DNA from: Acidimicrobiia bacterium | GTDB taxonomy: Bacteria; Actinomycetota; Acidimicrobiia; IMCC26256; PALSA-555 | Reading direction: 5' to 3' | NCBI GenBank assembly: GCA_040881685.1 | Contig: JBBECS010000032.1 | Coordinates: 1-45,858 of the forward strand | Length of the DNA: 45,858 nucleotides | Shown: positions 7,290-14,950 of the stretch, one piece after another | Layout: each line of letters opens with the position of its first letter | Numbering within the stretch: position 1 is the first letter of the stretch | Notes under the pieces: generated by a model | The model's input: only the letters and a program-made list of their open reading frames with translations | Databases searched by the model: none | Told to the model about the DNA's origin: nothing | Made by a program: the position numbers and the translations under genes

Positions 7290-8489
7290 CTAGCTCGGGT
7301 CGAACAGCACCGGGATGGACTCGGGACCGCGGAACGCCAAGCCTTGGATCTCGGGCGCGGGCTGGTCGGGATCGAGGCGGAGATTCCGCAGCCGACTCAG
7401 GATGCAGTCGAGGCCGACACGCAGCTCGAGGCGCGCGAGGTGCATGCCGAGGCACTGGTGCTGGCCGGTGCCGAACGCCATGTGGTTGAGCACCGGGCGG
7501 TCGAGGTCGAACTCGTCAGCGTTTTCGTAGCGCCCCTCGTCGCGGTTCGCCGACCCCGTGATCACGCTGATCGCCGCGCCCTTGGGCACAGGGCAGCCAT
7601 TGACTTCGAGGTCATCGGTCGCGCAGCGACTCACCTGGGTCACCGACGACTCCCAGCGCAGCGTCTCCTCGATGACCTTCGGCATGAGCGACCGATCGGC
7701 CAGCACGCGCTGCATCACGTCGGCGTGCGTGAGGAGCGCGGTGAGTGCGTTCCCCATCACACGGAAGGTCGTCTCGGCGCCGGCGGGGAGCAACAGGCGG
7801 AGGAATCCGTAGATCTTCTCGTCGGTGAGCTTCTCGCCGTCGATCTCCGCGTGCACGAGATCGCTGATGAGGTCGCCGGTGGGGTTCACCCGGCGGTCCT
7901 CCACGATCGGAGCCAAGTAGTCGCGCATCGCTCGTGAGGCCGCCATGCCCTCCTCGGGGTGCATCGGCCCGCCGTTGATCAGCTCCGACCACTGGTGGAA
8001 CTGCGCCGCATCCTCGAGCGGGACTCCCACGATGCCGCAGATCACCTGGACCGGGTATTTGCTGGTGATCGCCTGCACGAGGTCGGCGTTGCCGAGCGGC
8101 GCGATGGCGTCGAGGAGGCGGTCGATCGTCGGGCGTACGAGCGCGTCGTCCCACTTCTCGAGTTGCGAAGCACGGAATGCGTGGGCAACCAGACCCCGGT
8201 AGGCGCGGTGCTCCTGCCCGTCCATCGCAAGGATGAGCTCACCCATGTACTGCCCGATGTGCTCGGCGTTGATCGACGATGACACGCGCTCCGTGTCGCG
8301 CAGCACCTGCTCCACGTCGGCGAAGCGCGTCACCACGAACGTCGGGCGGTCGGTGAACGAGGTGGTCATGGCGCGGGTCTGGAAGACCGGGCACTCGTCG
8401 CGCGCCTGGGCCCACAGAGGGTAGGGCTGGCCGGTCATGAAGTCGACGTCGACATCGAACTGGGGTGCTTCGGCGTCGCTCTTGGTCAC
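7290..8489 (-). CDS. Cytochrome P450
   Basis: A 399-residue soluble bacterial P450 monooxygenase needing external ferredoxin and reductase. The I-helix oxygen motif is AGAETT (236-241), the K-helix ExxR is ETLR (275-278), and the heme loop is FGTGQHQCLGMHLAR with the thiolate Cys346. GTG 8489 is preceded by GGAGG five nt upstream, which rules out longer in-frame starts. Neighbouring ACAD and acyl-CoA synthetase genes suggest hydroxylation of a lipid, terpene or steroid, but the subfamily cannot be fixed by eye. The promoter contains a palindrome around the -10, so transcription is probably repressor controlled. Confidence 0.93.
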   Translation of the reverse strand: MTKSDAEAPQFDVDVDFMTGQPYPLWAQARDECPVFQTRAMTTSFTDRPTFVVTRFADVEQVLRDTERVSSSINAEHIGQYMGELILAMDGQEHRAYRGLVAHAFRASQLEKWDDALVRPTIDRLLDAIAPLGNADLVQAITSKYPVQVICGIVGVPLEDAAQFHQWSELINGGPMHPEEGMAASRAMRDYLAPIVEDRRVNPTGDLISDLVHAEIDGEKLTDEKIYGFLRLLLPAGAETTFRVMGNALTALLTHADVMQRVLADRSLMPKVIEETLRWESSVTQVSRCATDDLEVNGCPVPKGAAISVITGSANRDEGRYENADEFDLDRPVLNHMAFGTGQHQCLGMHLARLELRVGLDCILSRLRNLRLDPDQPAPEIQGLAFRGPESIPVLFDPS

Positions 8490-8513
8490 GGTCCCCTCCA
8501 CGCAGCCTGGTTT

Positions 8514-8548
8514 CCTGACACGGTAGTCAGGTTCGCCACCGTGGTCAG
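8514..8548 (-). promoter_or_regulatory. P450 promoter with operator palindrome
   Basis: CCTGAC (8514-8519) and GTCAGG (8526-8531) are perfect inverted arms around a 6-bp centre that reads TACCGT, a -10, on the P450 strand. A third half-site GGTCAG (8543-8548) overlaps a candidate -35 TGACCA, 16 bp upstream of the -10. ACACGGT/ACCGTGG form a further imperfect inverted match. A dimeric repressor (TetR-like, not encoded nearby) would occlude RNA polymerase here. The elements are directly visible; binding is inference. Confidence 0.55.
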
Positions 8549-8561
8549 CGGTACCTCCTTC

Positions 8562-8630
8562 TCCGCTCTCGGCGCTGCGCGCCGGGCCGCTCGGGCCACG
8601 GCTACCTGCGTCGCGGGGTACCCGCGCCGC
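8562..8630. repeat. Paired-palindrome repeat, copy A
   Basis: GC-rich intergenic segment sharing CGCTCTCGGCGC..GCGCCGGGCC and GGCTACCTGCG with copy H (43403-43470), and ending in the near-palindrome CGCGGGGTACCCGCG at 8612-8626. It lies just upstream of an ACAD gene, as several other copies do. Confidence 0.5.
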
Positions 8631-8636
8631 GATCGG

Positions 8637-8642
8637 TAGCCT
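8637..8642 (+). promoter_or_regulatory. -10 TAGCCT, leaderless start at 8649
   Basis: TAGCCT, 6 nt, then GTG 8649. No ribosome binding site in between. Confidence 0.6.
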
Positions 8643-8648
8643 CACACC

Positions 8649-9851
8649 GTGCCGGCACAGGGAACCGACCCGTTCGCGGAGACCGAGGATCAGCAATCGC
8701 TGCGCGCGCTGGCCCGTGAGGTCGCCGATCGCGATCTCGCCCCCAACGCACGCCACTGGGACGAGACCGAGGAGTTCCCACAGGGGTCGTGGGACGCGCT
8801 CTGCAAGGCCGACCTCTTCGGGATCACCATCGACGAGCGCTACGGCGGCATGGGGATGGGCGACATCGAGGCGGCCATCGTCCTCGAGGAGCTGGCCCGC
8901 GCCGACGTGTCGAGCGCCATCCTCGCCCAGCTCATCTTCAACGGACCGCCGCGCGCCATCCAGCACCTCGGCAACGACGCGATGAAGGAGCGCTGGTTAC
9001 CTCTCGCGGCGAGCGGGGAGGCGCTCTTCTCGATCGGCATCAGCGAGACCGAGGCTGGCTCCGCGGTCACGCACATGCGAGCGAAGCTCACGCCCGACGG
9101 CGACGGCTACCGCCTCAACGCGTACAAGAACTACTGCACCGGCGGTCACAAGGCGCGCTGCTGTCTGGTGTGGTGTCGCTTCCCGGGCAGCGAGGGCGCA
9201 CGCGGGATCGGCGCGGTGGTCGTTGACCTCGAGTCCGAAGGTGTCACGGTCGCCGGCACGCACGTGAAGATGGGTCTTCGGGGCACGAGCGAGGCCGAGC
9301 TCGCGTTCGAAGACGTGTGGATCGCGCCAGACGACGTTCTGCTCCCCGGCGAGGCCGACAACTCCGAGGCGTTCAAGACGCTCATCTCGCACATCAACCA
9401 TGAGCGCTGTGGCAACGCGGCGATGTGCGTCGGTGCGGCACAGGGCGCGCTGGAGTACGCGGTGCGGTACATGAACGAGCGCACCGTGGGCGGCCGACCG
9501 ATCGCGGAGTACCAGGGGCTGCAATGGAAGATCGCCGACATGGCGACCCAGCTCGAAGGCGCGCGCCTGCTCCTCCAGCGCGCGCTCCACCTCGCCGGGC
9601 CCCACGGCACTCCACCGGCGCTCGAGACCGCGATGGCCAAGACCGCGGCGAATCTGGCCGCCAAGTTCGTGTGCGACGAGGCGATCCAGCTGCTCGGCGG
9701 CTACGGGTACAGCCGCGAGTACCCCGTCGAGCGCGCCTACCGAGACATCCGCGGCCTGTGCATCGGCGCCGGCACCATCGAGATCCAACGCAACTTCATC
9801 GGCTCCCAGGTCGTGCGCGGTGCCAAGACCGGCAGCCCCGGCTGGATCTGA
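8649..9851 (+). CDS. Acyl-CoA dehydrogenase
   Basis: A 400-residue FAD-dependent acyl-CoA dehydrogenase catalysing alpha,beta-desaturation of acyl-CoA and passing electrons to ETF. Visible family signatures are GISETEAGS (130-138), KNYCTGG (160-166) and the C-terminal GAGTIEIQRNFIG. The usual catalytic Glu of YEGT is Ala374 here, while Glu252 in INHERCG is in the helix-G position used as base by isovaleryl-CoA-type enzymes. GTG 8649 is set by a leaderless -10. An acyl-CoA synthetase follows after 67 bp, probably in the same transcript. Substrate chain unknown. Confidence 0.9.
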   Translation: MPAQGTDPFAETEDQQSLRALAREVADRDLAPNARHWDETEEFPQGSWDALCKADLFGITIDERYGGMGMGDIEAAIVLEELARADVSSAILAQLIFNGPPRAIQHLGNDAMKERWLPLAASGEALFSIGISETEAGSAVTHMRAKLTPDGDGYRLNAYKNYCTGGHKARCCLVWCRFPGSEGARGIGAVVVDLESEGVTVAGTHVKMGLRGTSEAELAFEDVWIAPDDVLLPGEADNSEAFKTLISHINHERCGNAAMCVGAAQGALEYAVRYMNERTVGGRPIAEYQGLQWKIADMATQLEGARLLLQRALHLAGPHGTPPALETAMAKTAANLAAKFVCDEAIQLLGGYGYSREYPVERAYRDIRGLCIGAGTIEIQRNFIGSQVVRGAKTGSPGWI

Positions 9852-9918
9852 GGTCAGTGACCGCGAGATTGCGTCGCTGCGCCGCAACTATTCCGGTGCA
9901 GCGACGCAAGAACGCAAG

Positions 9919-11439
9919 ATGAGCCGACTCCGGCCGACGTACACGCACCCGGAAGCGACGGCGTACCGCGCGCCGGGCGGGCCGTGGGACATCCCATCGC
10001 TCGATGCGGCCGTAACCGAAGCGGCTCGCGGAAGCGACGGCATCCTGCTCGCCGACGACACGTCGGACATGACGTTCGACGGTGTCGCGCTCGAGGCTGG
10101 TATCGGCGCGCTGGCTGGCGGGCTGCGAGCCGCGGGTGTTCGGCGCGGCGACGTGGTCGCCTGGCAGGCACCCAACTGGCACGAGGTCGTGTTGCTGTAC
10201 CGCGCGTGTTGGCGCCTGGGCGCGATCGCGGGACCGATCCACCACCTGGCCGGCGACGCGGACATCGCCGCCATGCTCCGCGTACTCGAGCCGAAGGTGT
10301 GGCTGCCCCCTGAGGAGATCCGCGGGTCAACGGCGCGCCTCGCGAGCCTGCTCGACGGCGCCGCGCCGGTCACGCGGTCGGCCGCGCGCCCGTCGGACCT
10401 CGCCGCGGTGCTGTTCACGTCGGGTTCAACCGGCGGTCCCAAGGCCGCGTTGCACACGCAACGCGGACTGGCGTACAAGGCAGGCGTCATGGCGCGCGCG
10501 CACGCCTTGACGCCGAATGACGCGGTGCTCATGCCGGCTCCCCTCGCCCACGTGTCGGGCTTGTTGAATGCCGTGCTCGTGGCGGGCGTCGTGCCCATGC
10601 GCACTCACCTGATGGCGCGGTGGGATCCCGAGGCCGCGCTCGACATGATCGAGCGAGAGCGCATCACGTTCATGATCGGCCCCCCGACCTTCTTCGTGTT
10701 CCTGATGGACGCGCCCGGCTTCTCGACGAACCGAGTCTCGTCGCTCCGGCTCGTGTCGAGCGGTGGCGCGGGCGTGACACCCGCGTTCGTCAACGAAGCG
10801 AGCAAGCGACTCGGGTGTCTCGTGAAACGAACGTACGGTTCGACCGAGGCTCCGACCGTCTCCACCAGCACGGCCGCCGACCCGGTCGAGCGCGCCCGTG
10901 AGACCGACGGGCGCAGCACCGGTGCGCGCCTGCGGGTGAGCGATCCCGCAACCGGCAGAGAGTGCGCCACGGGTGAATCGGGCGAGCTCTGGCTGCGCGG
11001 TCCCGAGCTCTTCGTGGGCTATGCCGACCGGGCTCAGACGCGCGCCGCCATCCAGCGCGGCTGGTTTCGCACCGGCGACCTGGCCACCGTCGACGCGGAC
11101 GGATGGCTCACGATCGTCGGGCGCATCAAGGACGTCATCATCCGCGGTGGCGAGAACATCGCGGCGGCCGAGATCGAGGCCGTGCTCGAGCGGCATCCCG
11201 ACATCCGCCACGCCGTGGTCGTCGGCTATCCCGACGACCGCCTCGGCGAGCGCGTGTGCGCCTTCGTCGTCGCGTCGCGCCCGTTCGACCTCGACGCGTG
11301 TCGCACCTGGTTCGAGCAGAGCGGCTTGGCGCGCTACAAGACGCCGGAGCGCGTGGAGCAGCTCCACGAGCTCCCACTCCTCGCGGCGGGAAAGCCCGAC
11401 CGAGGCGCGCTTCGGACACTGGCGGCCACCAGCCCTTAG
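9919..11439 (+). CDS. Acyl-CoA synthetase (AMP-forming)
   Basis: A 506-residue ANL-superfamily ligase that activates a carboxylic acid via acyl-AMP to the CoA thioester. Motifs in order are FTSGSTGGPK (166-175, phosphate loop), RTYGSTEAP, GWFRTGDLATVDADGWL, GRIKDVIIRGGENIAAAEIE, and the C-terminal lysine in AAGKPDR (Lys492). The domain order and length are normal. ATG 9919 is preferred over the upstream frame, which would run back into the ACAD gene. Coupled to the ACAD upstream, it would supply the first two steps of a beta-oxidation-like route. Confidence 0.92.
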   Translation: MSRLRPTYTHPEATAYRAPGGPWDIPSLDAAVTEAARGSDGILLADDTSDMTFDGVALEAGIGALAGGLRAAGVRRGDVVAWQAPNWHEVVLLYRACWRLGAIAGPIHHLAGDADIAAMLRVLEPKVWLPPEEIRGSTARLASLLDGAAPVTRSAARPSDLAAVLFTSGSTGGPKAALHTQRGLAYKAGVMARAHALTPNDAVLMPAPLAHVSGLLNAVLVAGVVPMRTHLMARWDPEAALDMIERERITFMIGPPTFFVFLMDAPGFSTNRVSSLRLVSSGGAGVTPAFVNEASKRLGCLVKRTYGSTEAPTVSTSTAADPVERARETDGRSTGARLRVSDPATGRECATGESGELWLRGPELFVGYADRAQTRAAIQRGWFRTGDLATVDADGWLTIVGRIKDVIIRGGENIAAAEIEAVLERHPDIRHAVVVGYPDDRLGERVCAFVVASRPFDLDACRTWFEQSGLARYKTPERVEQLHELPLLAAGKPDRGALRTLAATSP

Positions 11440-11466
11440 CTGCGGGGTGACGGCCGCGCGGCGCGG

Positions 11467-11892
11467 TCAACCAGTGGGGTGCTCGATGTCGAACCCGCCC
11501 TCGACCTCGGGGTCGGGATCGATCCCGCCTGGGTCGAAGGGCTGGCGCTCGATCGCCGGTCCCTCATCACCGGTACCGGAACTGCTCTCGCTCTCGGTGT
11601 CTGGCGATTCGGTGGCCGACGGGCTGTCGTCGGATGTCGAAGCCGACGCATCAGCCGGAGGCGTCGACGCGTCATCCGCACCGTCCTCGACCGTCACGGA
11701 CTCGGTCGCGTCGGGAGCAGTGGTCGACTCATTCGCACCGACCAACAATGCGGCCCCGCCGCCGACCGCCGCGCTCAATGCGAGCGCCGCCACGATCGTC
11801 ACGACGCGTGACGAACGGTGCGGAACGTCGTTGGCCCTCGGTGCATGGTCACCCTCGGTCTGGTCCACCTTGGTCTCGTCCGTCGTGTCCAT
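11467..11892 (-). CDS. Single-pass membrane protein with acidic Ser/Thr-rich tail
   Basis: A 141-residue protein with a short cytosolic N-terminus, one membrane helix at about residues 30-52 and an extracellular low-complexity tail rich in Ser, Thr, Asp and Glu, ending with repeated acidic-Pro segments. ATG 11892 has AGAGGAG seven nt upstream; GTG 11925, which overlaps the preceding stop as GTGA, is the alternative and would add 11 residues. The gene follows the His/Asp-rich exported protein by 29 bp and shares its acidic bias, so they form an operon. No family recognised; a cell-surface ion-binding or spacer role is possible. Confidence 0.72.
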   Translation of the reverse strand: MDTTDETKVDQTEGDHAPRANDVPHRSSRVVTIVAALALSAAVGGGAALLVGANESTTAPDATESVTVEDGADDASTPPADASASTSDDSPSATESPDTESESSSGTGDEGPAIERQPFDPGGIDPDPEVEGGFDIEHPTG

Positions 11893-11921
11893 GTCGCAGC
11901 TCCTCTCACTCGTTTCGCTGG

Positions 11922-12710
11922 TCACTCGTCGAACGGGAGCCGCGGCTTGTCGCCGTCAGCTCGATGGCCGGTACGCCCAAGCGCACCTGGGAAGTCGTGC
12001 GCGAACGCATCCGCCGCGTCCTCGAACGTCCACACGTGGAACATCAGCGGCGGGTTCCCTGCCCCCTCGCCGCCAGTTGCGGCGGGACAGTCAGGGTGCG
12101 CGACCGGGCAGCCCATCGCGGAGTGGTCGTGCCAGACCGTCAGCGGGCCGCCGGGTTGCGGCGGCTCGTCGGCCTGCGTCACCCAGACCGCGCCCAGCAG
12201 CGTGGCCTGATCGTCGTCGACGAAGTACATGAGGCCCGACGGATGGTCCGGGTCGAGTCGTGCGCCGTTCACGCCCGACTTCATGTAGTGCTTGATCGTG
12301 AGCCCCGCGCTGCTCGGGCTCTCGACGTAACCGTCGTCGAGCGCGACTTCGAGGTCCTCGTACTCCGCGATTCCTTCAACGACATCGTCGGAGAACGCCT
12401 CGGCGTTCTCGTGGTCCTCGTCCGTGGGCTCGCGACCTCCGGTCGAGTCGTGGATCACGAGCCCGTGGTCGTCGTGGGTGGTCTCGTCCGACAAGCCCGA
12501 CTCCGAGCCCGAGCTCGTGCCCGAGCCGTGGTCATGGTCGCTGTCGTCACCTTGGTTGCTGTCGTCGCCTTGGTCGGTGTCGTCGTGGTCGTGTGCGCTC
12601 ATTGCCGCGCCGGCTGAACCGCCAGACGCAACGAGCACGACTCCCGTCGTGCCGCCGAGCATCAACGCGCTCAGTGCGACGCTCAACAACCGCGCCTTTC
12701 GGAATGCCAT
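11922..12710 (-). CDS. Exported His/Asp-rich protein
   Basis: A 262-residue protein with a signal sequence (basic FRKAR, hydrophobic core, likely cut after AGA near residue 36). A low-complexity His/Asp/Gly/Ser segment (about 40-100) is followed by a folded domain. That domain (about 105-262) contains EVALDDGY, IKHYMKSGVNGARLDPDHPSGLMYF, LLGAVWV, WHDHSAMGC, HPDC and MFHVWTF, a pattern I recall from small secreted proteins in Actinobacteria and soil bacteria with His-rich conserved positions. The clustered His and two Cys suggest divalent metal binding. AGGAG precedes ATG 12710, so the longer frame is not used. Function not established. Confidence 0.75.
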   Translation of the reverse strand: MAFRKARLLSVALSALMLGGTTGVVLVASGGSAGAAMSAHDHDDTDQGDDSNQGDDSDHDHGSGTSSGSESGLSDETTHDDHGLVIHDSTGGREPTDEDHENAEAFSDDVVEGIAEYEDLEVALDDGYVESPSSAGLTIKHYMKSGVNGARLDPDHPSGLMYFVDDDQATLLGAVWVTQADEPPQPGGPLTVWHDHSAMGCPVAHPDCPAATGGEGAGNPPLMFHVWTFEDAADAFAHDFPGALGRTGHRADGDKPRLPFDE

Positions 12711-12733
12711 CTCCGTTCTCCTTCTCCATTGCC

Positions 12734-12770
12734 TCGCACGCTGCGGGCTGGATACCCCGTCCGCGTCCGC
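12734..12770. repeat. Degenerate repeat-like segment, copy B
   Basis: CTGCGGGCTGGATACCCCGTCCGCG in the leader of the 12710 gene resembles the core of copy F (CTGCGGGCCCGGGATACCCGTCC). It is short and only partly palindromic, so membership of the family is tentative. Confidence 0.3.
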
Positions 12771-12895
12771 TTCCTCGGTCAGAGGTGGTTGCTTCACTCC
12801 GGAGCGTGCGGTACGTGTCGCGTGCCGTTGTGAGCGCCGGGTCATGGCTTCGCGAGCGGAGCCTGAGCGGAGGCTGAGAGACGACGCCCGTCGCG

Positions 12896-12901
12896 TACCC
12901 T
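12896..12901 (+). promoter_or_regulatory. -10 TACCCT, leaderless start at 12908
   Basis: TACCCT, 6 nt, then ATG 12908, without a ribosome binding site. Confidence 0.6.
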
Positions 12902-12907
12902 CGACCC

Positions 12908-13789
12908 ATGCGGTACGGCCAAATCGTGCGGATCGCCGCCTGCGCGGCAGCTGTGCTCGCCCTTGGGTTGTCACGAACCGCAGACGCGGCGATGCCAGCG
13001 GTGCATCCGAGACTCGCGTCGGTTACGAGCTTCGCGTTGGCGCTCGGTGACGAAGCGCAACACGTCCGTCGGCTCGACCAGCTTGCCGAGTTCGACCTCG
13101 TCGTCCTCGACGGCGAGCACGCGTCGCGCTCGCTGATCGATGGTCTGCATGCGCAGGGTGCGCTCGTCCTCGGCTATCTCAGCGTTGGGACCGTCGAGCG
13201 TGGTCGGGCATGGACTCGTGACGCGAAGCCATACCGCCTCGATCATTGGGATGACTGGGACGAGTGGTTCGCCGAGACGTCAGATCCTGCCTTTCGCACC
13301 CTGCTCAGAGAGACGGTCGCGCCGGCGATCCTGGACCGCGGGTTCGACGGCTTGTTCCTCGACAACGTCGACATGGTCGCGAACCACCCTCGGCAGCGGG
13401 CCGGCATGGAGCAGCTCGTTCGCGAGCTCTCCGCGCTCACCCACGCGCGCGGCGGGGTGCTGTTCGCACAGAACGGCGAGGAAGTAATGGACTCGCTGCT
13501 GGGCGCCCTCGACGGGTGGAACCGCGAGGATGTCACCGGTACGTACGACTTCGACACCGGGCGGTACGTCGAACAAGGCAGGCAAGACGTACGCGCAGCA
13601 CAACGGGCGCTTCGAAGCATCGCGGGCCGCGGTCTGCTCGTGACAGCCACCGACTACTTCGCACGAGGCGACGAGGTCGAGGCACAACGCGCGACCCGGA
13701 ATGCGTGCGCTGCCGGCGCCCTGTCGTATGTGTCCGACATCGGACTGAATCGCGTGCCATCGCACCCGACCCGGTGCCAGGACCTCTAG
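12908..13789 (+). CDS. Secreted GH114-like (endo-alpha-1,4-polygalactosaminidase family) protein
   Basis: A 293-residue exported protein with a signal peptide likely cut after ADA near residue 27. The TIM-barrel pattern of the GH114/TM1410 family is visible: LVVLDGEH (Asp68), VLGYLSVGTVERGR, HWDDWDEWF, FDGLFLDNVDMV (Asp152, Asp155), VLFAQNGEEV and the late TDYF segment. Members degrade galactosaminogalactan-type polymers, although many homologues are untested. It is monocistronic with a leaderless start. Its TAG overlaps the stop of the convergent ACAD gene within CTAG. Confidence 0.82.
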   Translation: MRYGQIVRIAACAAAVLALGLSRTADAAMPAVHPRLASVTSFALALGDEAQHVRRLDQLAEFDLVVLDGEHASRSLIDGLHAQGALVLGYLSVGTVERGRAWTRDAKPYRLDHWDDWDEWFAETSDPAFRTLLRETVAPAILDRGFDGLFLDNVDMVANHPRQRAGMEQLVRELSALTHARGGVLFAQNGEEVMDSLLGALDGWNREDVTGTYDFDTGRYVEQGRQDVRAAQRALRSIAGRGLLVTATDYFARGDEVEAQRATRNACAAGALSYVSDIGLNRVPSHPTRCQDL

Positions 13790-14874
13790 ATCACACTCTC
13801 CCCTGCTTCGACCCGCGAACGCAGGAGGCCGGCGAGGCGCTCGCGATGGAACACGGCGTCGCCGAAGGTGACCTGATCCAGCTGGCCCCGCTTCATGAAC
13901 AGATGGAGATCGTGCTCCCAGGTGAAACCGATGCCACCATGCACCTGGAGTGCCGACGCCATCACGCGCTTGGACGCGTCGGAGCACCACACCTTGGCCG
14001 TGGATGCGGCGATCGAGGCTTCCGGATCGGCAGCACCGATGCACCACGCGGCCCAGTATGACGTCGAGCGCATCCCTTCGACGTCGACGAGCATGTCCGC
14101 GCACCGGTGCTTCACCGCCTGGAAGCTTCCGATGGGACGGCCGAACTGCACCCGGTCTTTGGCGTATTCGACCGCCATCTCCAGCGCGCGCTCCGCACCA
14201 CCGAGCATCTCCGCAGCCGCGAACGTGGCTCCGCGATCTACGAGCGCGCTGACCGCCAATGCGTCTCCGAGCGCCGTCGCCGGTGCAGCGTCGAAGGCGA
14301 GCCATCCGACTTCACGCGTCCGGTCCATGGCCGGCTCGCGTGCCGGTCGGCCGTGCACTTCGAGGTCGATGGCGAACAGACCCGGGCCGTCAGGCGTGGC
14401 GGCGACGACGACGGCCACCGCCGCCGACGGGGCGTACGGCGCGGGGTCGGCCCGGCCCGTCAGCTGCCATCCGTCGCCAACCCGCTCGGCCCGCACCGCG
14501 TCGGGCCGCTTGCTCCACGCGGCACATCCGATGCCGCTGGCACCGAGCAGGCGCTCGACCCACTCGGTCTCGCCGGCGTCGGCGAGCGCGCCGAGCGCAA
14601 GCACCGTCGACGCGACCGGGGCCGGCGCCGCATGGCGCCCGACCTCCTCGAGGAGCACTGAGACCTCGACGGTCCCGAGGCCGAGCCCGCCGAGCGACTC
14701 GTCGATCGCGACGCCAGGCCAACCCTGCTCCGCCATCGCCGTCCAGAGATCCGCGTCGAACCCCTCGGAGGCTTCGACCACGGCCCGCACGCGCACCGGG
14801 TCGGCAACACCGTCGAGCAGGTCGCGGGCGCCGTCGCGCAACGCGAGCTGGTCGTCCGACAAGTCGAAGTTCAC
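13786..14874 (-). CDS. Acyl-CoA dehydrogenase, small (beta-type) subunit
   Basis: A 362-residue ACAD homologue. The core is recognisable from AEMLGGAERALEMAVEYAKDRVQFGRPIGSFQ and LQVHGGIGFTWEHDLHLFMKR. It lacks the YEGT catalytic motif and is shorter than the ~400-residue forms, as are the FadE27/FadE29-type partners in mycobacterial heterotetrameric ACADs. GTG 14874 is fixed by TAGCCT 8 nt upstream, excluding the longer frame to 14952. The likely partner is the 400-residue ACAD at 16415, on the other side of citrate synthase. Pairing is inference from size, motifs and layout. Confidence 0.85.
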   Translation of the reverse strand: MNFDLSDDQLALRDGARDLLDGVADPVRVRAVVEASEGFDADLWTAMAEQGWPGVAIDESLGGLGLGTVEVSVLLEEVGRHAAPAPVASTVLALGALADAGETEWVERLLGASGIGCAAWSKRPDAVRAERVGDGWQLTGRADPAPYAPSAAVAVVVAATPDGPGLFAIDLEVHGRPAREPAMDRTREVGWLAFDAAPATALGDALAVSALVDRGATFAAAEMLGGAERALEMAVEYAKDRVQFGRPIGSFQAVKHRCADMLVDVEGMRSTSYWAAWCIGAADPEASIAASTAKVWCSDASKRVMASALQVHGGIGFTWEHDLHLFMKRGQLDQVTFGDAVFHRERLAGLLRSRVEAGESVI

Positions 14875-14882
14875 GACGGCGG

Positions 14883-14888
14883 AGGCTA
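14883..14888 (-). promoter_or_regulatory. -10 TAGCCT, leaderless start at 14874
   Basis: TAGCCT, 8 nt, then GTG 14874 on the minus strand. Confidence 0.6.
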
Positions 14889-14921
14889 CCGGACCACCGT
14901 CGATGCCTTCGGAGGCGCCGC

Positions 14922-14946
14922 TAGGCTGAACGGTCGGCAGAGAGGA
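14922..14946 (+). promoter_or_regulatory. Citrate synthase promoter and ribosome binding site
   Basis: TAGGCT (14922-14927) is a -10, and AGAGGA (14941-14946) is a Shine-Dalgarno sequence 4 nt before ATG 14951. Unlike its neighbours this gene has a short leader. It is divergent from the leaderless ACAD promoter 34 bp away. Confidence 0.5.
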
Positions 14947-14950
14947 ACAC

